From contig JARGNP010000011.1 in the NCBI GenBank assembly GCA_029210265.1, forward strand, positions 1 to 64,000: a DNA stretch of 64,000 bases, in the 5' to 3' direction. This document shows positions 1 to 9,603 of the stretch, in pieces. The notes under the pieces are model-generated. The model was not told where the DNA came from, ran no database searches, and worked only from the letters and a program-made list of their open reading frames with translations. This DNA is from Legionellaceae bacterium (lineage in GTDB: Bacteria > Pseudomonadota > Gammaproteobacteria > Legionellales > Legionellaceae). Every line of letters begins with the position of its first letter. The stretch's first letter is position 1. A program made the position numbers and the translations under genes.

Positions 1-198
1 AGTTGTTAATGAACTTCGCCTCAAAGCGAGAACTGCATTCTACGCGATATTAGCCGAGAGTCAACGCCTTCATTCACTTTTTTTGGACTTTATTCAAATT
101 AATTTAAAAACAAGATAAATCCACTCCATTTTGATTTATGTCAATCCATTTCCATGGTGACAACACTTCATGGCTATCATTATATAGCTTAATATTAC

Positions 199-537
199 TT
201 AACTTTTCTTTTTTGATTTTAGCTTAGGTCTTGGTGTTGGTCGTTCTGATGCGGTTTTTCTAATAAGCTCGGTTAGCCATTCACGTTCATCCCAGGTTTC
301 GCCAGAAATATACAAATAAGACTTCGCACCTTTATATGGCGGTTTTTCTATATAATTAATCATAAATTCTTTGCCCGCATTCGTGGGCTTAACAAACAAT
401 TGATCATCACATACCAAAGCCACCACTTTATCTTCGCAGTAGATTGCATATTCACCGAACATCTTTCTTGCACGTACGGTGCCGGCTTGGCTAATCTGTT
501 CAAGAATATAATCTACGTTCGCTTGCTTAGATGACAT
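199..537 (-). CDS. TfoX/Sxy N-terminal domain protein
   Basis: A 112-residue protein that consists only of the TfoX N-terminal domain. The conserved run ARKMFGEYAIYC, followed by a short beta-rich stretch with YLYIS, is visible at residues 23-78, and the tail is Lys/Arg-rich. Full-length Sxy/TfoX of Enterobacteriaceae and Vibrio activates competence genes and has a second C-terminal domain that is absent here. Stand-alone N-terminal versions are common and of unclear function, so no competence role is claimed. It begins 9 bp after the MazG-like gene on the same strand, probably in one transcript. An SD-like GGTGAG lies about 9 nt before the ATG. Confidence 0.8.
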   Translation of the reverse strand: MSSKQANVDYILEQISQAGTVRARKMFGEYAIYCEDKVVALVCDDQLFVKPTNAGKEFMINYIEKPPYKGAKSYLYISGETWDEREWLTELIRKTASERPTPRPKLKSKKKS

Positions 538-546
538 AAAAAATAC

Positions 547-927
547 TCACCCGACTTTGGCCTTCGCTTTATCCCAGAAAACCATCAACTCATCAAAACT
601 CAAACCATCAACATTCATCAGGCCGTCATCAGCAGCAACTTTCTTTACAGCCTGCATTCTCCGCTCAAACTTGGCTAACGTCTTCTTCATAGTATCTTCT
701 GGACTAAACTTACAATACACGCACAACGAAAATGCGGCATGTAATAAATCACCAATCTCTTCTTGCAAAGCTTCTTGGTCACATAAACCTTGGTCATTAT
801 CTAAATGCTCGCTGATTTCTGAGCATTCGCTTTTGATTTGCTCAATAATTTGTGTCGTGTTTCCCCATCGAAAACCAAATTTATCTGCATCTTGTTCTAA
901 TTCAACTACTTTGTTTAATACATTCAT
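547..927 (-). CDS. MazG-like nucleotide pyrophosphohydrolase
   Basis: A 126-residue all-alpha MazG-fold protein. It shows the metal-binding signature of the family: an ExxE at residues 34-37 and an ExxD at 57-60 inside EEIGDLLHA. Full MazG is twice as long, with two tandem domains, so this is the single-domain type. Family members hydrolyse non-canonical or excess NTPs to NMP and PPi. Substrate cannot be predicted from sequence. It lies 18 bp downstream of the large secreted protein and 9 bp upstream of the TfoX-like gene, all on the minus strand. An open frame on the opposite strand is only its shadow. Confidence 0.82.
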   Translation of the reverse strand: MNVLNKVVELEQDADKFGFRWGNTTQIIEQIKSECSEISEHLDNDQGLCDQEALQEEIGDLLHAAFSLCVYCKFSPEDTMKKTLAKFERRMQAVKKVAADDGLMNVDGLSFDELMVFWDKAKAKVG

Positions 928-945
928 ATAGCTAACTACCCTCGG

Positions 946-3138
946 CTAACGCTCTGCAAGTCCAATCCCCTGAGGGCGACTCATACCACCCCCCGTTTCA
1001 TTTACACATGTATCGCTCAATGTTCCATTGGCATTGATAGCACACACAGCAATGCCATTATCTGGAGGAACGGTTATATAGGCTTTGGTTCCTGCTTGAT
1101 TAATAGCGATGGCACTACGATTATTTTCAAAACTTAACGACGGTCCTGTCCTCACACACTCATCTAATGCACCATCTGTCACGCTCAATGCACACATGAA
1201 CACTTGCTCACCCGCAATATCCAGCGCATACAAAAATGAACCTGCAGGATTAACAGCCATTCCACTCAAATTTACAAGTTCAGGGGAATCAAACACGGTA
1301 CACTCACTCAGCGTTCCATCAGTCGCACTTATCGTACACGTTGATATACCTCGATCACCGCGCGACACATATAACTTATGAGGGCTTACATGATCGTTGA
1401 TAGGCACACTCAACTGTCTTGTTCCAACATTTCCAGCAACAGAGCACGTGCCAAACAGACCCGTGCTTGCATCAACAGGGCACATATAAACATTTGCAAC
1501 AGCGTTTAATGCAAGATAGGCCATGCTTCCATCTCGTGTAAGCGTTAAATCGTTTACACCACTAATCATCGAACCTAATGGAATCGCATATTCGCATGAA
1601 CCGAACGATCCATTGGCATTCACTGGACAAGCAGAAACCGGCTCACCTGAAAAATTTGCTACGTAGGCAACGCTATTGCCTGCATTAACGACAATACCTA
1701 ATGGGCGATCAAACGGAACACCACTATTCCCTGGATCAACACAGGTTCCTAATGATCCATCATCATTCATAGGGCATTGATATAAAGCTTCAGGCTGATT
1801 TCCTGAAACATAAGCAAAAGGCCCGATTGATATCGTCCCGGTGACTGTCGAAGTATTTGTTCCATATATATTAAAACTCGTCGGCGCTGCGGCTGTTGAT
1901 GTTGGAGAAAAGCTAAGAGTGCAAGTACCACCAGGCGCAATCAACGGGCATACCGCGGGTGTAACTTCCAAACTACTCAAAGCTGTACCTGTCATATTGG
2001 CCCTAACATTTTCGGCAGCTATCGTCGTTGAAATATTCGTCACCGTCATAGTACCAACATTACCGTTGGTGTATAAATTTAATGGCGAGCCCGATAAAGA
2101 TAAATCCGCCGTACCATTCACGGCAATACTCGCCGTTGTTTCGGATGTATTATTACCTTGAATCGGCACGGTCGTTGGGACAACTTCTTGTGTGCCGGGT
2201 GTAAACACTAAAGTACAGCTTGCACTTGGCAACACAGAAATACACCCTGATGCATCTTGAGTCACACCCGCCGTTGCAAGCGCCCCTGTTAAATCCGCTG
2301 AAATATTGGTCGCAGTCAACGTCTCCGAAGTATTCGTCACCGTCAGATTGCCATCGGCACCTGATTCCAGCAACGTGAGTGGGGAACCACTCACCTTAAT
2401 TATGGCTTGCGCCGGGGCTGTTACCTCGATAGAAGCACCCACCGGCCTTGTGTTACTACCTCGAATAGGAAACCAAGCCTGTGTAATCGCTTGAGACGTT
2501 GGCGTAAACGTCAATACACATGACTCGCCCGGTGCAATACTCTCACAATCCGTAGCGTCTTGCGTGACATTCCCCTCGAGTGCAGTGCCTATAAAATCGG
2601 CTGCAACATCCGTTGCCGTACGCCTAATCATATGACTTGTCACAGTGATTTGACCCGACGCACCGTCGGCAACCAAGGTTAGATTTGTCGGGCTCACAGA
2701 TAAATACTCTGCAAAATGCTTCACATTTAAAGCATCATTTGGGCTAACTTGGTAGCACTGTAGCGAACTCAAACGCCCATCTGCCACCTGCTGACACACT
2801 TTAGGCCCTCCATCAATCGCACGATTAAATGCCCTGCCTGATATTTCAAGCCTTAACGTGCACGATGGATTACTCTCACTTAATAAAAAAGGACTAGGAC
2901 AATAACCTGCTGTCGTGATTTGCGTGATCGCTTGGATAGGAGAGAACATCAAATTATGCGGTGCTGGCGATTGATTGGTCACCAAATAATCAACAGTAGA
3001 CGTACCATTAATAGGAACAAATACTGTCGTAGAACTCAATGGCGTAAACGTCCATACCGAACTGGCTGCTTCAGAAGCCATGCTCATAAAACAAAAACTC
3101 AGAAACAACCAAGCTGTTATTATTTTTCTAAGTAACAT
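946..3138 (-). CDS. Secreted Ig-like/beta-propeller repeat protein
   Basis: A 730-residue exported protein with a signal peptide at residues 1-24 (hydrophobic core then ASEAA). Residues about 30-430 hold four imperfect repeats of 85-95 aa, each with TVTN..T, a CxxIAPG-type segment and C(T/V)L.FTP, like bacterial surface Ig-like modules. Residues 440-730 hold six blade-like units, each with a cysteine pair around a G-x-(L/F) core, for example CPVNANGSFGSC, resembling YncE/lactonase-type propellers. The paired cysteines suggest disulfides and an extracytoplasmic location. Such proteins occur in Legionellales, but their role is unknown. An SD-like AAGGAT lies 8 nt before the ATG. It is 52 bp downstream of folA. 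Confidence 0.72.
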   Translation of the reverse strand: MLLRKIITAWLFLSFCFMSMASEAASSVWTFTPLSSTTVFVPINGTSTVDYLVTNQSPAPHNLMFSPIQAITQITTAGYCPSPFLLSESNPSCTLRLEISGRAFNRAIDGGPKVCQQVADGRLSSLQCYQVSPNDALNVKHFAEYLSVSPTNLTLVADGASGQITVTSHMIRRTATDVAADFIGTALEGNVTQDATDCESIAPGESCVLTFTPTSQAITQAWFPIRGSNTRPVGASIEVTAPAQAIIKVSGSPLTLLESGADGNLTVTNTSETLTATNISADLTGALATAGVTQDASGCISVLPSASCTLVFTPGTQEVVPTTVPIQGNNTSETTASIAVNGTADLSLSGSPLNLYTNGNVGTMTVTNISTTIAAENVRANMTGTALSSLEVTPAVCPLIAPGGTCTLSFSPTSTAAAPTSFNIYGTNTSTVTGTISIGPFAYVSGNQPEALYQCPMNDDGSLGTCVDPGNSGVPFDRPLGIVVNAGNSVAYVANFSGEPVSACPVNANGSFGSCEYAIPLGSMISGVNDLTLTRDGSMAYLALNAVANVYMCPVDASTGLFGTCSVAGNVGTRQLSVPINDHVSPHKLYVSRGDRGISTCTISATDGTLSECTVFDSPELVNLSGMAVNPAGSFLYALDIAGEQVFMCALSVTDGALDECVRTGPSLSFENNRSAIAINQAGTKAYITVPPDNGIAVCAINANGTLSDTCVNETGGGMSRPQGIGLAER

Positions 3139-3190
3139 ACGAATATCCTTATACGCTGTAACTTAAGCTAATTTTTATCTCACATTTACA

Positions 3191-3688
3191 TCATTGAGTT
3201 ATATCAGATTTTACATAACAACAAAAACGCATGTCATACTTATTTTTTGAATCAGCAGGCCGGAGCTCTGAGTCTTGCAGCTCCCAAAGCGTTTCATCAA
3301 ACTCAGGAAAAAATACATCGGCATGACATACATGATACACCTGCGTGAGATAAAGCTTCGTGGCATGCTCAAACGCGAGCTCAAAAATATCAGCACCACC
3401 GATCACCATGACCTCAGGTACGTCCTGTGTAAGACACAACGCTTCATCTAAACTCGACACAACCGTTACACACGGAATCTCAGAACTCTTTCGACTTAAG
3501 ACAATATTCAACCGACCGGGCAAAGGCCGACCGATCGATTCATACGTTTTCCGCCCCATAATCACAGGCTTACCAAGCGTCACGGCTTTAAAGTGCGCCA
3601 GATCTGCAGGCAAATGCCATGGCAATTGATTATTAACACCCATGCCGCCTTCTTCATCGACTGCGACAATTAAACTAACCACTGACAT
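3191..3688 (-). CDS. folA: Dihydrofolate reductase
   Basis: Reduces dihydrofolate to tetrahydrofolate with NADPH in the cytosol; the target of trimethoprim in the family. Visible are GMGVNNQLPWHLPADLAHFK, with the substrate-binding Asp in PAD, the NADPH loop GRKTYESIGRPLPGR, and the VIGGADIFE segment. The frame stays open upstream to 3781, but the ATG at 3688 gives 165 aa, the usual chromosomal length, beginning MSVVSLIVAVDEEGG and preceded by GGGAG about 8 nt away. This start overlaps the end of pdxA by 14 bp, so translation is probably coupled. In Pseudomonas the gene after pdxA is usually rsmA; here folA takes that place. Confidence 0.95.
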   Translation of the reverse strand: MSVVSLIVAVDEEGGMGVNNQLPWHLPADLAHFKAVTLGKPVIMGRKTYESIGRPLPGRLNIVLSRKSSEIPCVTVVSSLDEALCLTQDVPEVMVIGGADIFELAFEHATKLYLTQVYHVCHADVFFPEFDETLWELQDSELRPADSKNKYDMRFCCYVKSDITQ

Positions 3689-4667
3689 GAACACACTCCC
3701 GTTGACGCGCCATGTTGGCCGCTGTATTAACTGCTGCTTGCAGGCTCGCAGCATTCGCACGACCCGTACCAGCCAAATCAAGTGCTGTGCCGTGATCCAC
3801 CGACGTTCTCACAATAGGCAAACCCAGTGTAATATTCACCGCTTCACCAAACCCTGCATATTTTAAAACAGGTAGACCTTGATCGTGATACATCGCAAGC
3901 AAGGCATCACAACCCTGCATACCTTGTTCTGTAAACAACGTATCCGCAGGCAATGGCCCACAAATATGCAGGCCCTCATCGCGCAGTTGCTGCACCGCAG
4001 GAATAATAATATCCAACTCTTCTCGCCCAAGATGACCTGACTCACCTGCATGAGGATTTAAGCCTGCTACACCAATATTCGGCTCAGCTAAGCCAAACTC
4101 ATATTTAAGTGCATGATGAAGCACACGAACCACCGCTTGTATACGTGGTACAGTGATCGCATCAGGAACTTCGCGCAAAGCAAGATGCGTGGTCACCAAC
4201 GCCATCTTCATCGCCTCGCACGCAAGTAACATCACGACATCACATCCTCCGCACGCATCAGCCAAAAATTCAGTATGCCCTGTGAATGCAAAGCCGCCTT
4301 CGTTTAATATACCTTTATGAACAGGTGCGGTTACTAAACCCGAAAACTCACCGTCTAAACAGCGTTGCACTGCTTCAGCTAATAAGCCCATCACATACGG
4401 TGCATTGTTTGGATTTAATTCACCCGCCGTATCCGTCATTAAACCTGGAGATGACAACACCGTGAGCTGGCCAGCTTTAGGCTTAATCTCTAGGCCTGGT
4501 ACATAATCAATCAAGCTAACATCAAGCCCAAGCTGCTTGCTTCGTTTATTTAAAAGCGCTTTATCACCCAGCACCACCAACGGCTCGGGATGCCCGGCAA
4601 GCTCCAAGCACACATCAGGACCAATACCGGCAGGCTCACCTGAGCTGACTAAAAGTGGCATCATCAC
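3675..4667 (-). CDS. pdxA: 4-hydroxythreonine-4-phosphate dehydrogenase
   Basis: Oxidises 4-phosphohydroxy-L-threonine in the DXP-dependent route to pyridoxal phosphate, in the cytosol. The 330-aa length is normal. N-terminal SSGEPAGIGP, TAPVHKG and GHTEFLA are family motifs. The three metal-binding histidines are in GHTE, LNPHAGE and MYHDQGLP. The start is ambiguous, GTG at 4667 or ATG at 4664 or 4661, because the surA stop is embedded in the GTGATG sequence, which indicates coupled translation. It belongs to the lptD-surA-pdxA order typical of gammaproteobacteria. Confidence 0.95.
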   Translation of the reverse strand: MMMPLLVSSGEPAGIGPDVCLELAGHPEPLVVLGDKALLNKRSKQLGLDVSLIDYVPGLEIKPKAGQLTVLSSPGLMTDTAGELNPNNAPYVMGLLAEAVQRCLDGEFSGLVTAPVHKGILNEGGFAFTGHTEFLADACGGCDVVMLLACEAMKMALVTTHLALREVPDAITVPRIQAVVRVLHHALKYEFGLAEPNIGVAGLNPHAGESGHLGREELDIIIPAVQQLRDEGLHICGPLPADTLFTEQGMQGCDALLAMYHDQGLPVLKYAGFGEAVNITLGLPIVRTSVDHGTALDLAGTGRANAASLQAAVNTAANMARQRECVHVSG

Positions 4668-5944
4668 GCAAGCTCTTTATCAATAATATTAATATACGAT
4701 GTGCCACGTACATGCTGCTGCCAACTTTCAATTGCTTCACCAAATTTACGTTGATGCAGATATTGCCGCACTTGCTGGCGCTGAAATGCATCCGAGTCAT
4801 CTATTTCTTTACGTTCGAGCACCTCGATTAAATGCCAACCAAACCCTGTTTTAACCGGCTTGCTAATCGTATTCAGCGCTAAATCAGTCATCACGGCAGA
4901 AAAAGCAGGCAATAATTCTTCAGGTGTTACCCAGCCCAAATCACCCCCTTTAGATGCACTTCCAACATCCATCGAATGCTGTTTGGCAACTTCCGCAAAA
5001 GACTTACCTGATTTCAATTGCTGATATAAATTCTCAATTTGTTTTTCAGCTTGAGCCTCTGTCAAACTTGCGTCTTGCTTTACTAAAATATGACGCACAT
5101 GCGTTTTCGCTACAGCATGATGTGTTTCTGCATGACTTGTCGAAACAAGCTTAATCAACTGATAACCATTCCCTGTTCGCACAGGACCAACCACTTCGCC
5201 CGCCTTCATGTGCGCCACTTTTTTTGCAAAAATAGTAGGAAGCTCAGCCAAATGCCGTTCACCTAAATCGCCCCCTTCAAGTGCATACTCACCGTGTGAC
5301 TCAGCAATCGCCAAACGCGAGAAATCATCCCCAGCATTAATCTTCTGAAGTAATACCTTCGCTTTTGCCTCTGCTTTTTTGAGCTCTCCTGGCGTTGGCT
5401 CTTCTGATAAAGGAATCACAATGTGCTGCACATGAAACACGTGCTCTGTTTTATCCGCTTCAAGTGATGTTTTCAAATAATCTTCCACTTGTTGTGATGA
5501 AATCACAATATCTCGCCCAACCGCCTGCTGTTGCATGCGTGCAATCAACATCTCTTTACGTAAGTTTTCACGATAAGCATCAAACGTCAGTCCTTCTTTT
5601 TGAAGTGCTTCACGCAAGGTCGCCATCGTCATATGATTATCGGCTGCAATTTTACCTATTGTTTCATCCAACTCACCGTTATCAATCACAACACCGTTGG
5701 CTTTGGCTAATTGAAGCTGGAGTGCTTCATCAATCAAACGATTAAGCACTTGTTTTTGTAATGCACTCTCTGGAGGTATCTCTGTTTTTCGTGTTCGCAA
5801 TTGTTGACGCCACATATCTAATTGCGCATTAAATTCACTTTGTGTAATCACCCCATCGTTAACAACCGCAACCACTTTATCCAATGACTCGGCACAGGCT
5901 GACACAGAACAAACCAATAACAAAAATCCAATATATTTTTTCAT
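4664..5944 (-). CDS. surA: Periplasmic chaperone/prolyl isomerase SurA
   Basis: Periplasmic chaperone that escorts outer-membrane beta-barrel proteins, LptD among them, to the Bam complex. The 426 aa include a signal peptide (residues 1-18, ending VSACA), an N-terminal chaperone domain starting LDKVVAVVNDGVITQSEF, and two parvulin domains at about 172-272 and 281-383 (VQHIVIPL and VRHILVKQ, each followed by GGDLG). The length matches the family (428 aa in E. coli). It is downstream of lptD and overlaps pdxA, a conserved cluster that links the chaperone with its main client. An SD-like AGGA lies about 9 nt before the ATG. Confidence 0.96.
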   Translation of the reverse strand: MKKYIGFLLLVCSVSACAESLDKVVAVVNDGVITQSEFNAQLDMWRQQLRTRKTEIPPESALQKQVLNRLIDEALQLQLAKANGVVIDNGELDETIGKIAADNHMTMATLREALQKEGLTFDAYRENLRKEMLIARMQQQAVGRDIVISSQQVEDYLKTSLEADKTEHVFHVQHIVIPLSEEPTPGELKKAEAKAKVLLQKINAGDDFSRLAIAESHGEYALEGGDLGERHLAELPTIFAKKVAHMKAGEVVGPVRTGNGYQLIKLVSTSHAETHHAVAKTHVRHILVKQDASLTEAQAEKQIENLYQQLKSGKSFAEVAKQHSMDVGSASKGGDLGWVTPEELLPAFSAVMTDLALNTISKPVKTGFGWHLIEVLERKEIDDSDAFQRQQVRQYLHQRKFGEAIESWQQHVRGTSYINIIDKELA

Positions 5945-5958
5945 AATTCATATCCTAG

Positions 5959-6000
5959 TTAATTCTTAATTAATTCTTAATTAATTCTTAATTAATTCTT
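5959..6000. repeat. 11-bp AT-rich tandem repeat, 3.8 copies
   Basis: The unit TTAATTCTTAA is repeated head to tail three times and then partially. The repeat fills most of the lptD-surA gap, and the fourth copy forms the lptD stop codon and its last Asn/Lys codons. It looks like replication slippage. A single-unit change would keep the stop but alter the gap. Confidence 0.9.
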
Positions 6001-8523
6001 CTGATGAAACACATCAACATACCCAGGCAAATATGTTTTTATCGTACTGGCCGGATCATTTGTTGAAATAGCACCTAAGCCTTTTAGTAAGACTTGTACA
6101 TACGCGCTGTTATTATAGGTTGGCTGCGTTTTATCAAGCGTTAAACTATTAAACGATCGTCCTGCATAAGTCCGAACAGCCCAACAACAGGTCTCGTATT
6201 GAACCCCTAAAAACGCCACCATATTATAACCTTCGCTGATATTATAACTGTACACGCCGACACTACTCCAGTTTTCATTCAAAGGCCATGCATAAGCCCC
6301 GGTTGCCTGATGTAAAGCCCCACGCGATACGGTCCCATCTTCGTGTGTCAAAATATTTCCAGAAACCAAATAAGAATAACCTAACCGAACAATATGATTC
6401 TTTGCCGGTTCATAGTGAAAATTAGCTTCGGCATTATTTGTCGATTTATTATAAACATCCCACACCAAGCCACCGTTTAACGACCAATCTTTACTTAAAT
6501 TAAGATCAAGATGAGAAGTAATCGGTGAAATTTTTGCATTCGGCGAAGTATACCCCAGCATCAACGCATTATCCTCACACTTGCCATCGATCGCATAACA
6601 AAGCTTAACGCGTTGACGTTCAAAATAAGCTTGTTGCCCAACGGCAAGTACCGCCTTCTCTTCACCCGTTTTTTGAGATAATAAACGTGTTTGAAACGCA
6701 TACGTGAGCTGATTAGCATTCGAGATGCGATCAAAACCAGAAAAACGATTATTACGCATGAGTTGATCATACCTAAACATCATGTAAGCCGATTCAAACG
6801 CTGGAATTTGAGACTGGTCTCGGTACGGTACATATAGATAATACAAGCGCGGTTCAAACGTTTGTGTGTACGACGCTCCAAACACTTTTGCGTCACGTTC
6901 AAATACAAGCCCTGTATCGCCTATGTAACGTGGAATCAAACGATTAAACTCTGGCGAATAACCCGTACCTTCGCTACGTAAGCTGTAATAATTCTCAACC
7001 AATTGCACCTCAGGTTTCACATACCCCCAAGGCTTAATCAATTCAAACGATACATCAGGCATCACATGGATGCGCGGCCCTTCCAATTGTGTCAGATCTT
7101 TCACAGGCCATCGAAATAGATCATATTGTGCATTCAAATGCACCGAGCCATTCCAAGGCAACTCATTATATTTGCCATCAATTAAAACTTGCGGCAAACG
7201 CTCATAAATATAACTCACGCTATCTTGATTAATAGGATTAATCGTCTGATACGATTGCACCAGCGCATGCGCAAACCAATGTTCATCAGTATAAGTCAAC
7301 GAACCATCTCGTAATAATTGACTTTGCGTCATCATCGTCATGTTATTCGTGAAATCTTGCAGATAATAATCATCTGAAATTTGCTGATAATTAAGTTTTA
7401 ATTTCAACCTATCCGTAAACGCTGTGTTTTCACGCAAATATAACGACCAACGATTATCTGAAACGCCTTGCAACTCGGGGTAGCTCGGTTGATGGACTTT
7501 AAGATACTCACGAAACGCGCGATCACTCGGTAAAAAATGACCGCCGATCACCCCCGAACTGTGCTCCGTTAAAAAACGTGCGTCTCCACCCAACATCACC
7601 CCACGTCGCGCGTACACATGTGGCACAATCGTTGCATCATAATTAGGTGCAATATTCCAATAATACGGTGCCGATAAATCAACACCTCCAATATTAGAAT
7701 AACCATTGGTCGGCATCAAAAATCCCGATTTACGCGCTTTTGATGTCGGAAACGTCATATAGGGCATGTACAAAACCGGCATGTCATGAATCTCAAGCAC
7801 GGCATCACGCGCGGTTCCGCGCCCTTCGGCTTCATATAAATTAAGTTCACGCGCCCGAATCATCCAGGCGTTATCTTTAGGTGCGCACGTGGTGTAGGTC
7901 GCATCGCGCAATAATAAATTACGATTCGAAAAACGTTGAATTAAACTCGCTCGCCCCCAGACAGGCAAACTCGCACCTGCATTTTTGGTATCTAAACGAT
8001 ACAGTACGTGATTTAGTTCACCCGTTTTTTCATCAGGATTCAGTTTCACACGATGCGCCCGCATCAACCGCCCCGGCTCTAAGTACACCACGTCATCCAA
8101 GAGCTCGACTTCCGTTACGTGTTCGGTTAGAGGATCGCGATAGATATAAGCTGTGTTAGCCGACACAGCACGCTTGTCATACTGCACTTCGACATGACCT
8201 GTGAGCGTTGAACGTCCTTCAGACGAAAACGACACGTCATCTGCTCGAAGCTGGATCAAGCTGGGATCACGCACATCAGAAAAACGAGGATTATTTCGAT
8301 AAGAACCATAACACATACGATCGCTTGCATCCGGCTGCCAACCTAAACGCTCAGCTATCTTAGCTCGTGACGCAACCACGCAGGCTTCCACAGGTTCTTT
8401 GATTACATCACTTGAAGAGGCGCTCCACGCCATATGAACAAAAAATACGCTGACACACGCACAGGCGAGCAAGAGCTTCTGCCCAACGCGAAATATCGTA
8501 TAGATCCCCATGTTCAGCGCCAC
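5992..8523 (-). CDS. lptD: LPS-assembly outer-membrane protein LptD
   Basis: Outer-membrane beta-barrel that, with LptE, inserts lipopolysaccharide into the outer leaflet. The 843 aa include a signal peptide (hydrophobic residues 15-33), a periplasmic jellyroll domain around residues 90-200 (VSFSSEGRSTLTGHVEVQYD, TEHVTEVELLDDVVYLEPG), the conserved MPVLYMPYMTFP followed by the barrel, and a C-terminal CCWAVR motif typical of LptD disulfide cysteines. Somewhat longer than the E. coli protein (784 aa). The first codon is a GTG with AAGGTA about 9 nt upstream; an ATG four codons later lacks an SD. It heads the minus-strand operon with surA and pdxA. Confidence 0.94.
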   Translation of the reverse strand: MALNMGIYTIFRVGQKLLLACACVSVFFVHMAWSASSSDVIKEPVEACVVASRAKIAERLGWQPDASDRMCYGSYRNNPRFSDVRDPSLIQLRADDVSFSSEGRSTLTGHVEVQYDKRAVSANTAYIYRDPLTEHVTEVELLDDVVYLEPGRLMRAHRVKLNPDEKTGELNHVLYRLDTKNAGASLPVWGRASLIQRFSNRNLLLRDATYTTCAPKDNAWMIRARELNLYEAEGRGTARDAVLEIHDMPVLYMPYMTFPTSKARKSGFLMPTNGYSNIGGVDLSAPYYWNIAPNYDATIVPHVYARRGVMLGGDARFLTEHSSGVIGGHFLPSDRAFREYLKVHQPSYPELQGVSDNRWSLYLRENTAFTDRLKLKLNYQQISDDYYLQDFTNNMTMMTQSQLLRDGSLTYTDEHWFAHALVQSYQTINPINQDSVSYIYERLPQVLIDGKYNELPWNGSVHLNAQYDLFRWPVKDLTQLEGPRIHVMPDVSFELIKPWGYVKPEVQLVENYYSLRSEGTGYSPEFNRLIPRYIGDTGLVFERDAKVFGASYTQTFEPRLYYLYVPYRDQSQIPAFESAYMMFRYDQLMRNNRFSGFDRISNANQLTYAFQTRLLSQKTGEEKAVLAVGQQAYFERQRVKLCYAIDGKCEDNALMLGYTSPNAKISPITSHLDLNLSKDWSLNGGLVWDVYNKSTNNAEANFHYEPAKNHIVRLGYSYLVSGNILTHEDGTVSRGALHQATGAYAWPLNENWSSVGVYSYNISEGYNMVAFLGVQYETCCWAVRTYAGRSFNSLTLDKTQPTYNNSAYVQVLLKGLGAISTNDPASTIKTYLPGYVDVFHQKN

Positions 8524-8580
8524 AAAAATACCTTATGATGCAAAAAAAAAACATCCTTCGAGAAGGCGGCAAAGTATACC

Positions 8581-9603
8581 ATGCTTACACGACAGAACAC
8601 ACTGCACACATGGTTAGATACCGTGATTGGAAATTCACCGTTTAATTTAACGCCACTCGCCGGTGATGCGAGCTTTCGTCGTTATTTTCGTATGCACCAA
8701 GATGCAACGACGTATGTCGTGATGGACGCCCCTCCAGGAAAAGAAGGGCTGCTTGCTTTTGTTCAAATAGCACGATCGCTTGCTGATGCAGGTGTTCGAA
8801 CACCTGAAATCATCGCATTTGATCTCGACCAAGGTTTTGCCTTACTTGAAGACTTAGGCGATGCACTCTTATTTAACCGTGTTTTAAATGCCTCACCTGA
8901 ACAAGCCGAACACGATTATGCACTTGCGCTTGATAGCCTACATAAAATACAAACCTGCCGCACACACTCGCCCACACTCGGCGAATTTGATATTCCCGCG
9001 ATGGAGCGCGAACTACAATTATTCCGAACTTGGTTTTTAGAGCGCTGGCTTGGCATAACCCTCACCAACATCGAAGAAAACTTACTCAATCATGCGCTGA
9101 GTGTGATTACGGACAATATTATTCATCAGCCTCAGTGCTTTATGCACGGTGATTATCATTCACGCAATCTCATGCTTCTTCCATCAGAAGCTAATACTGC
9201 TCATAAATATTCCATTAGCGTGCTTGATTTTCAGGACGCCGTGCGTGGACCTTTTACTTATGACTTGGCTTCACTCTTAAAAGACGCCTATATCGAATGG
9301 CCTGAAGCCACACGCGTCCAATGGGTGAATGCCTTTTATGACAAACTACCCAATACCCATGGCTGGTCTCGCGCCGAATTCTTACAAGGATTTGAGATGT
9401 GTGGCCTGCAACGACACTTAAAAATTCTAGGTATCTTCTGCCGGTTAGACCAACGTGATGGAAAATCATCCTATTTACGTGATTTACCGCTAACTTTGAA
9501 CTACGCTTTAAAGTGTATCAAGCAACATAAGGCATTACGTCCTTTTTATGATTTTATGCAAACACGCGTATGCCCAGTGTTTGAGGAGAAAATTAACGCA
9601 TGA
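8581..9603 (+). CDS. amgK: Amino-sugar kinase AmgK
   Basis: Anomeric kinase that phosphorylates MurNAc or GlcNAc at C1 in the AmgK-MurU peptidoglycan recycling route described in Pseudomonas. The 340-aa protein has the aminoglycoside-phosphotransferase/choline-kinase fold: the nucleotide loop GDASFRRYFR (residues about 28-37), the Brenner motif CFMHGDYHSRNLML with catalytic Asp and Asn, and the metal-binding segment VLDFQDAVRGPFTYDLASLL. The stop codon overlaps the murU start by 4 bp (ATGA). It is divergent from lptD across 57 bp, the same arrangement as in pseudomonads, which makes the assignment firm. Confidence 0.92.
   Translation: MLTRQNTLHTWLDTVIGNSPFNLTPLAGDASFRRYFRMHQDATTYVVMDAPPGKEGLLAFVQIARSLADAGVRTPEIIAFDLDQGFALLEDLGDALLFNRVLNASPEQAEHDYALALDSLHKIQTCRTHSPTLGEFDIPAMERELQLFRTWFLERWLGITLTNIEENLLNHALSVITDNIIHQPQCFMHGDYHSRNLMLLPSEANTAHKYSISVLDFQDAVRGPFTYDLASLLKDAYIEWPEATRVQWVNAFYDKLPNTHGWSRAEFLQGFEMCGLQRHLKILGIFCRLDQRDGKSSYLRDLPLTLNYALKCIKQHKALRPFYDFMQTRVCPVFEEKINA

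Noticed and set aside
557-931. 124-residue plus-strand frame
   Set aside because: Complement of the MazG-like gene, whose metal motifs are clear.
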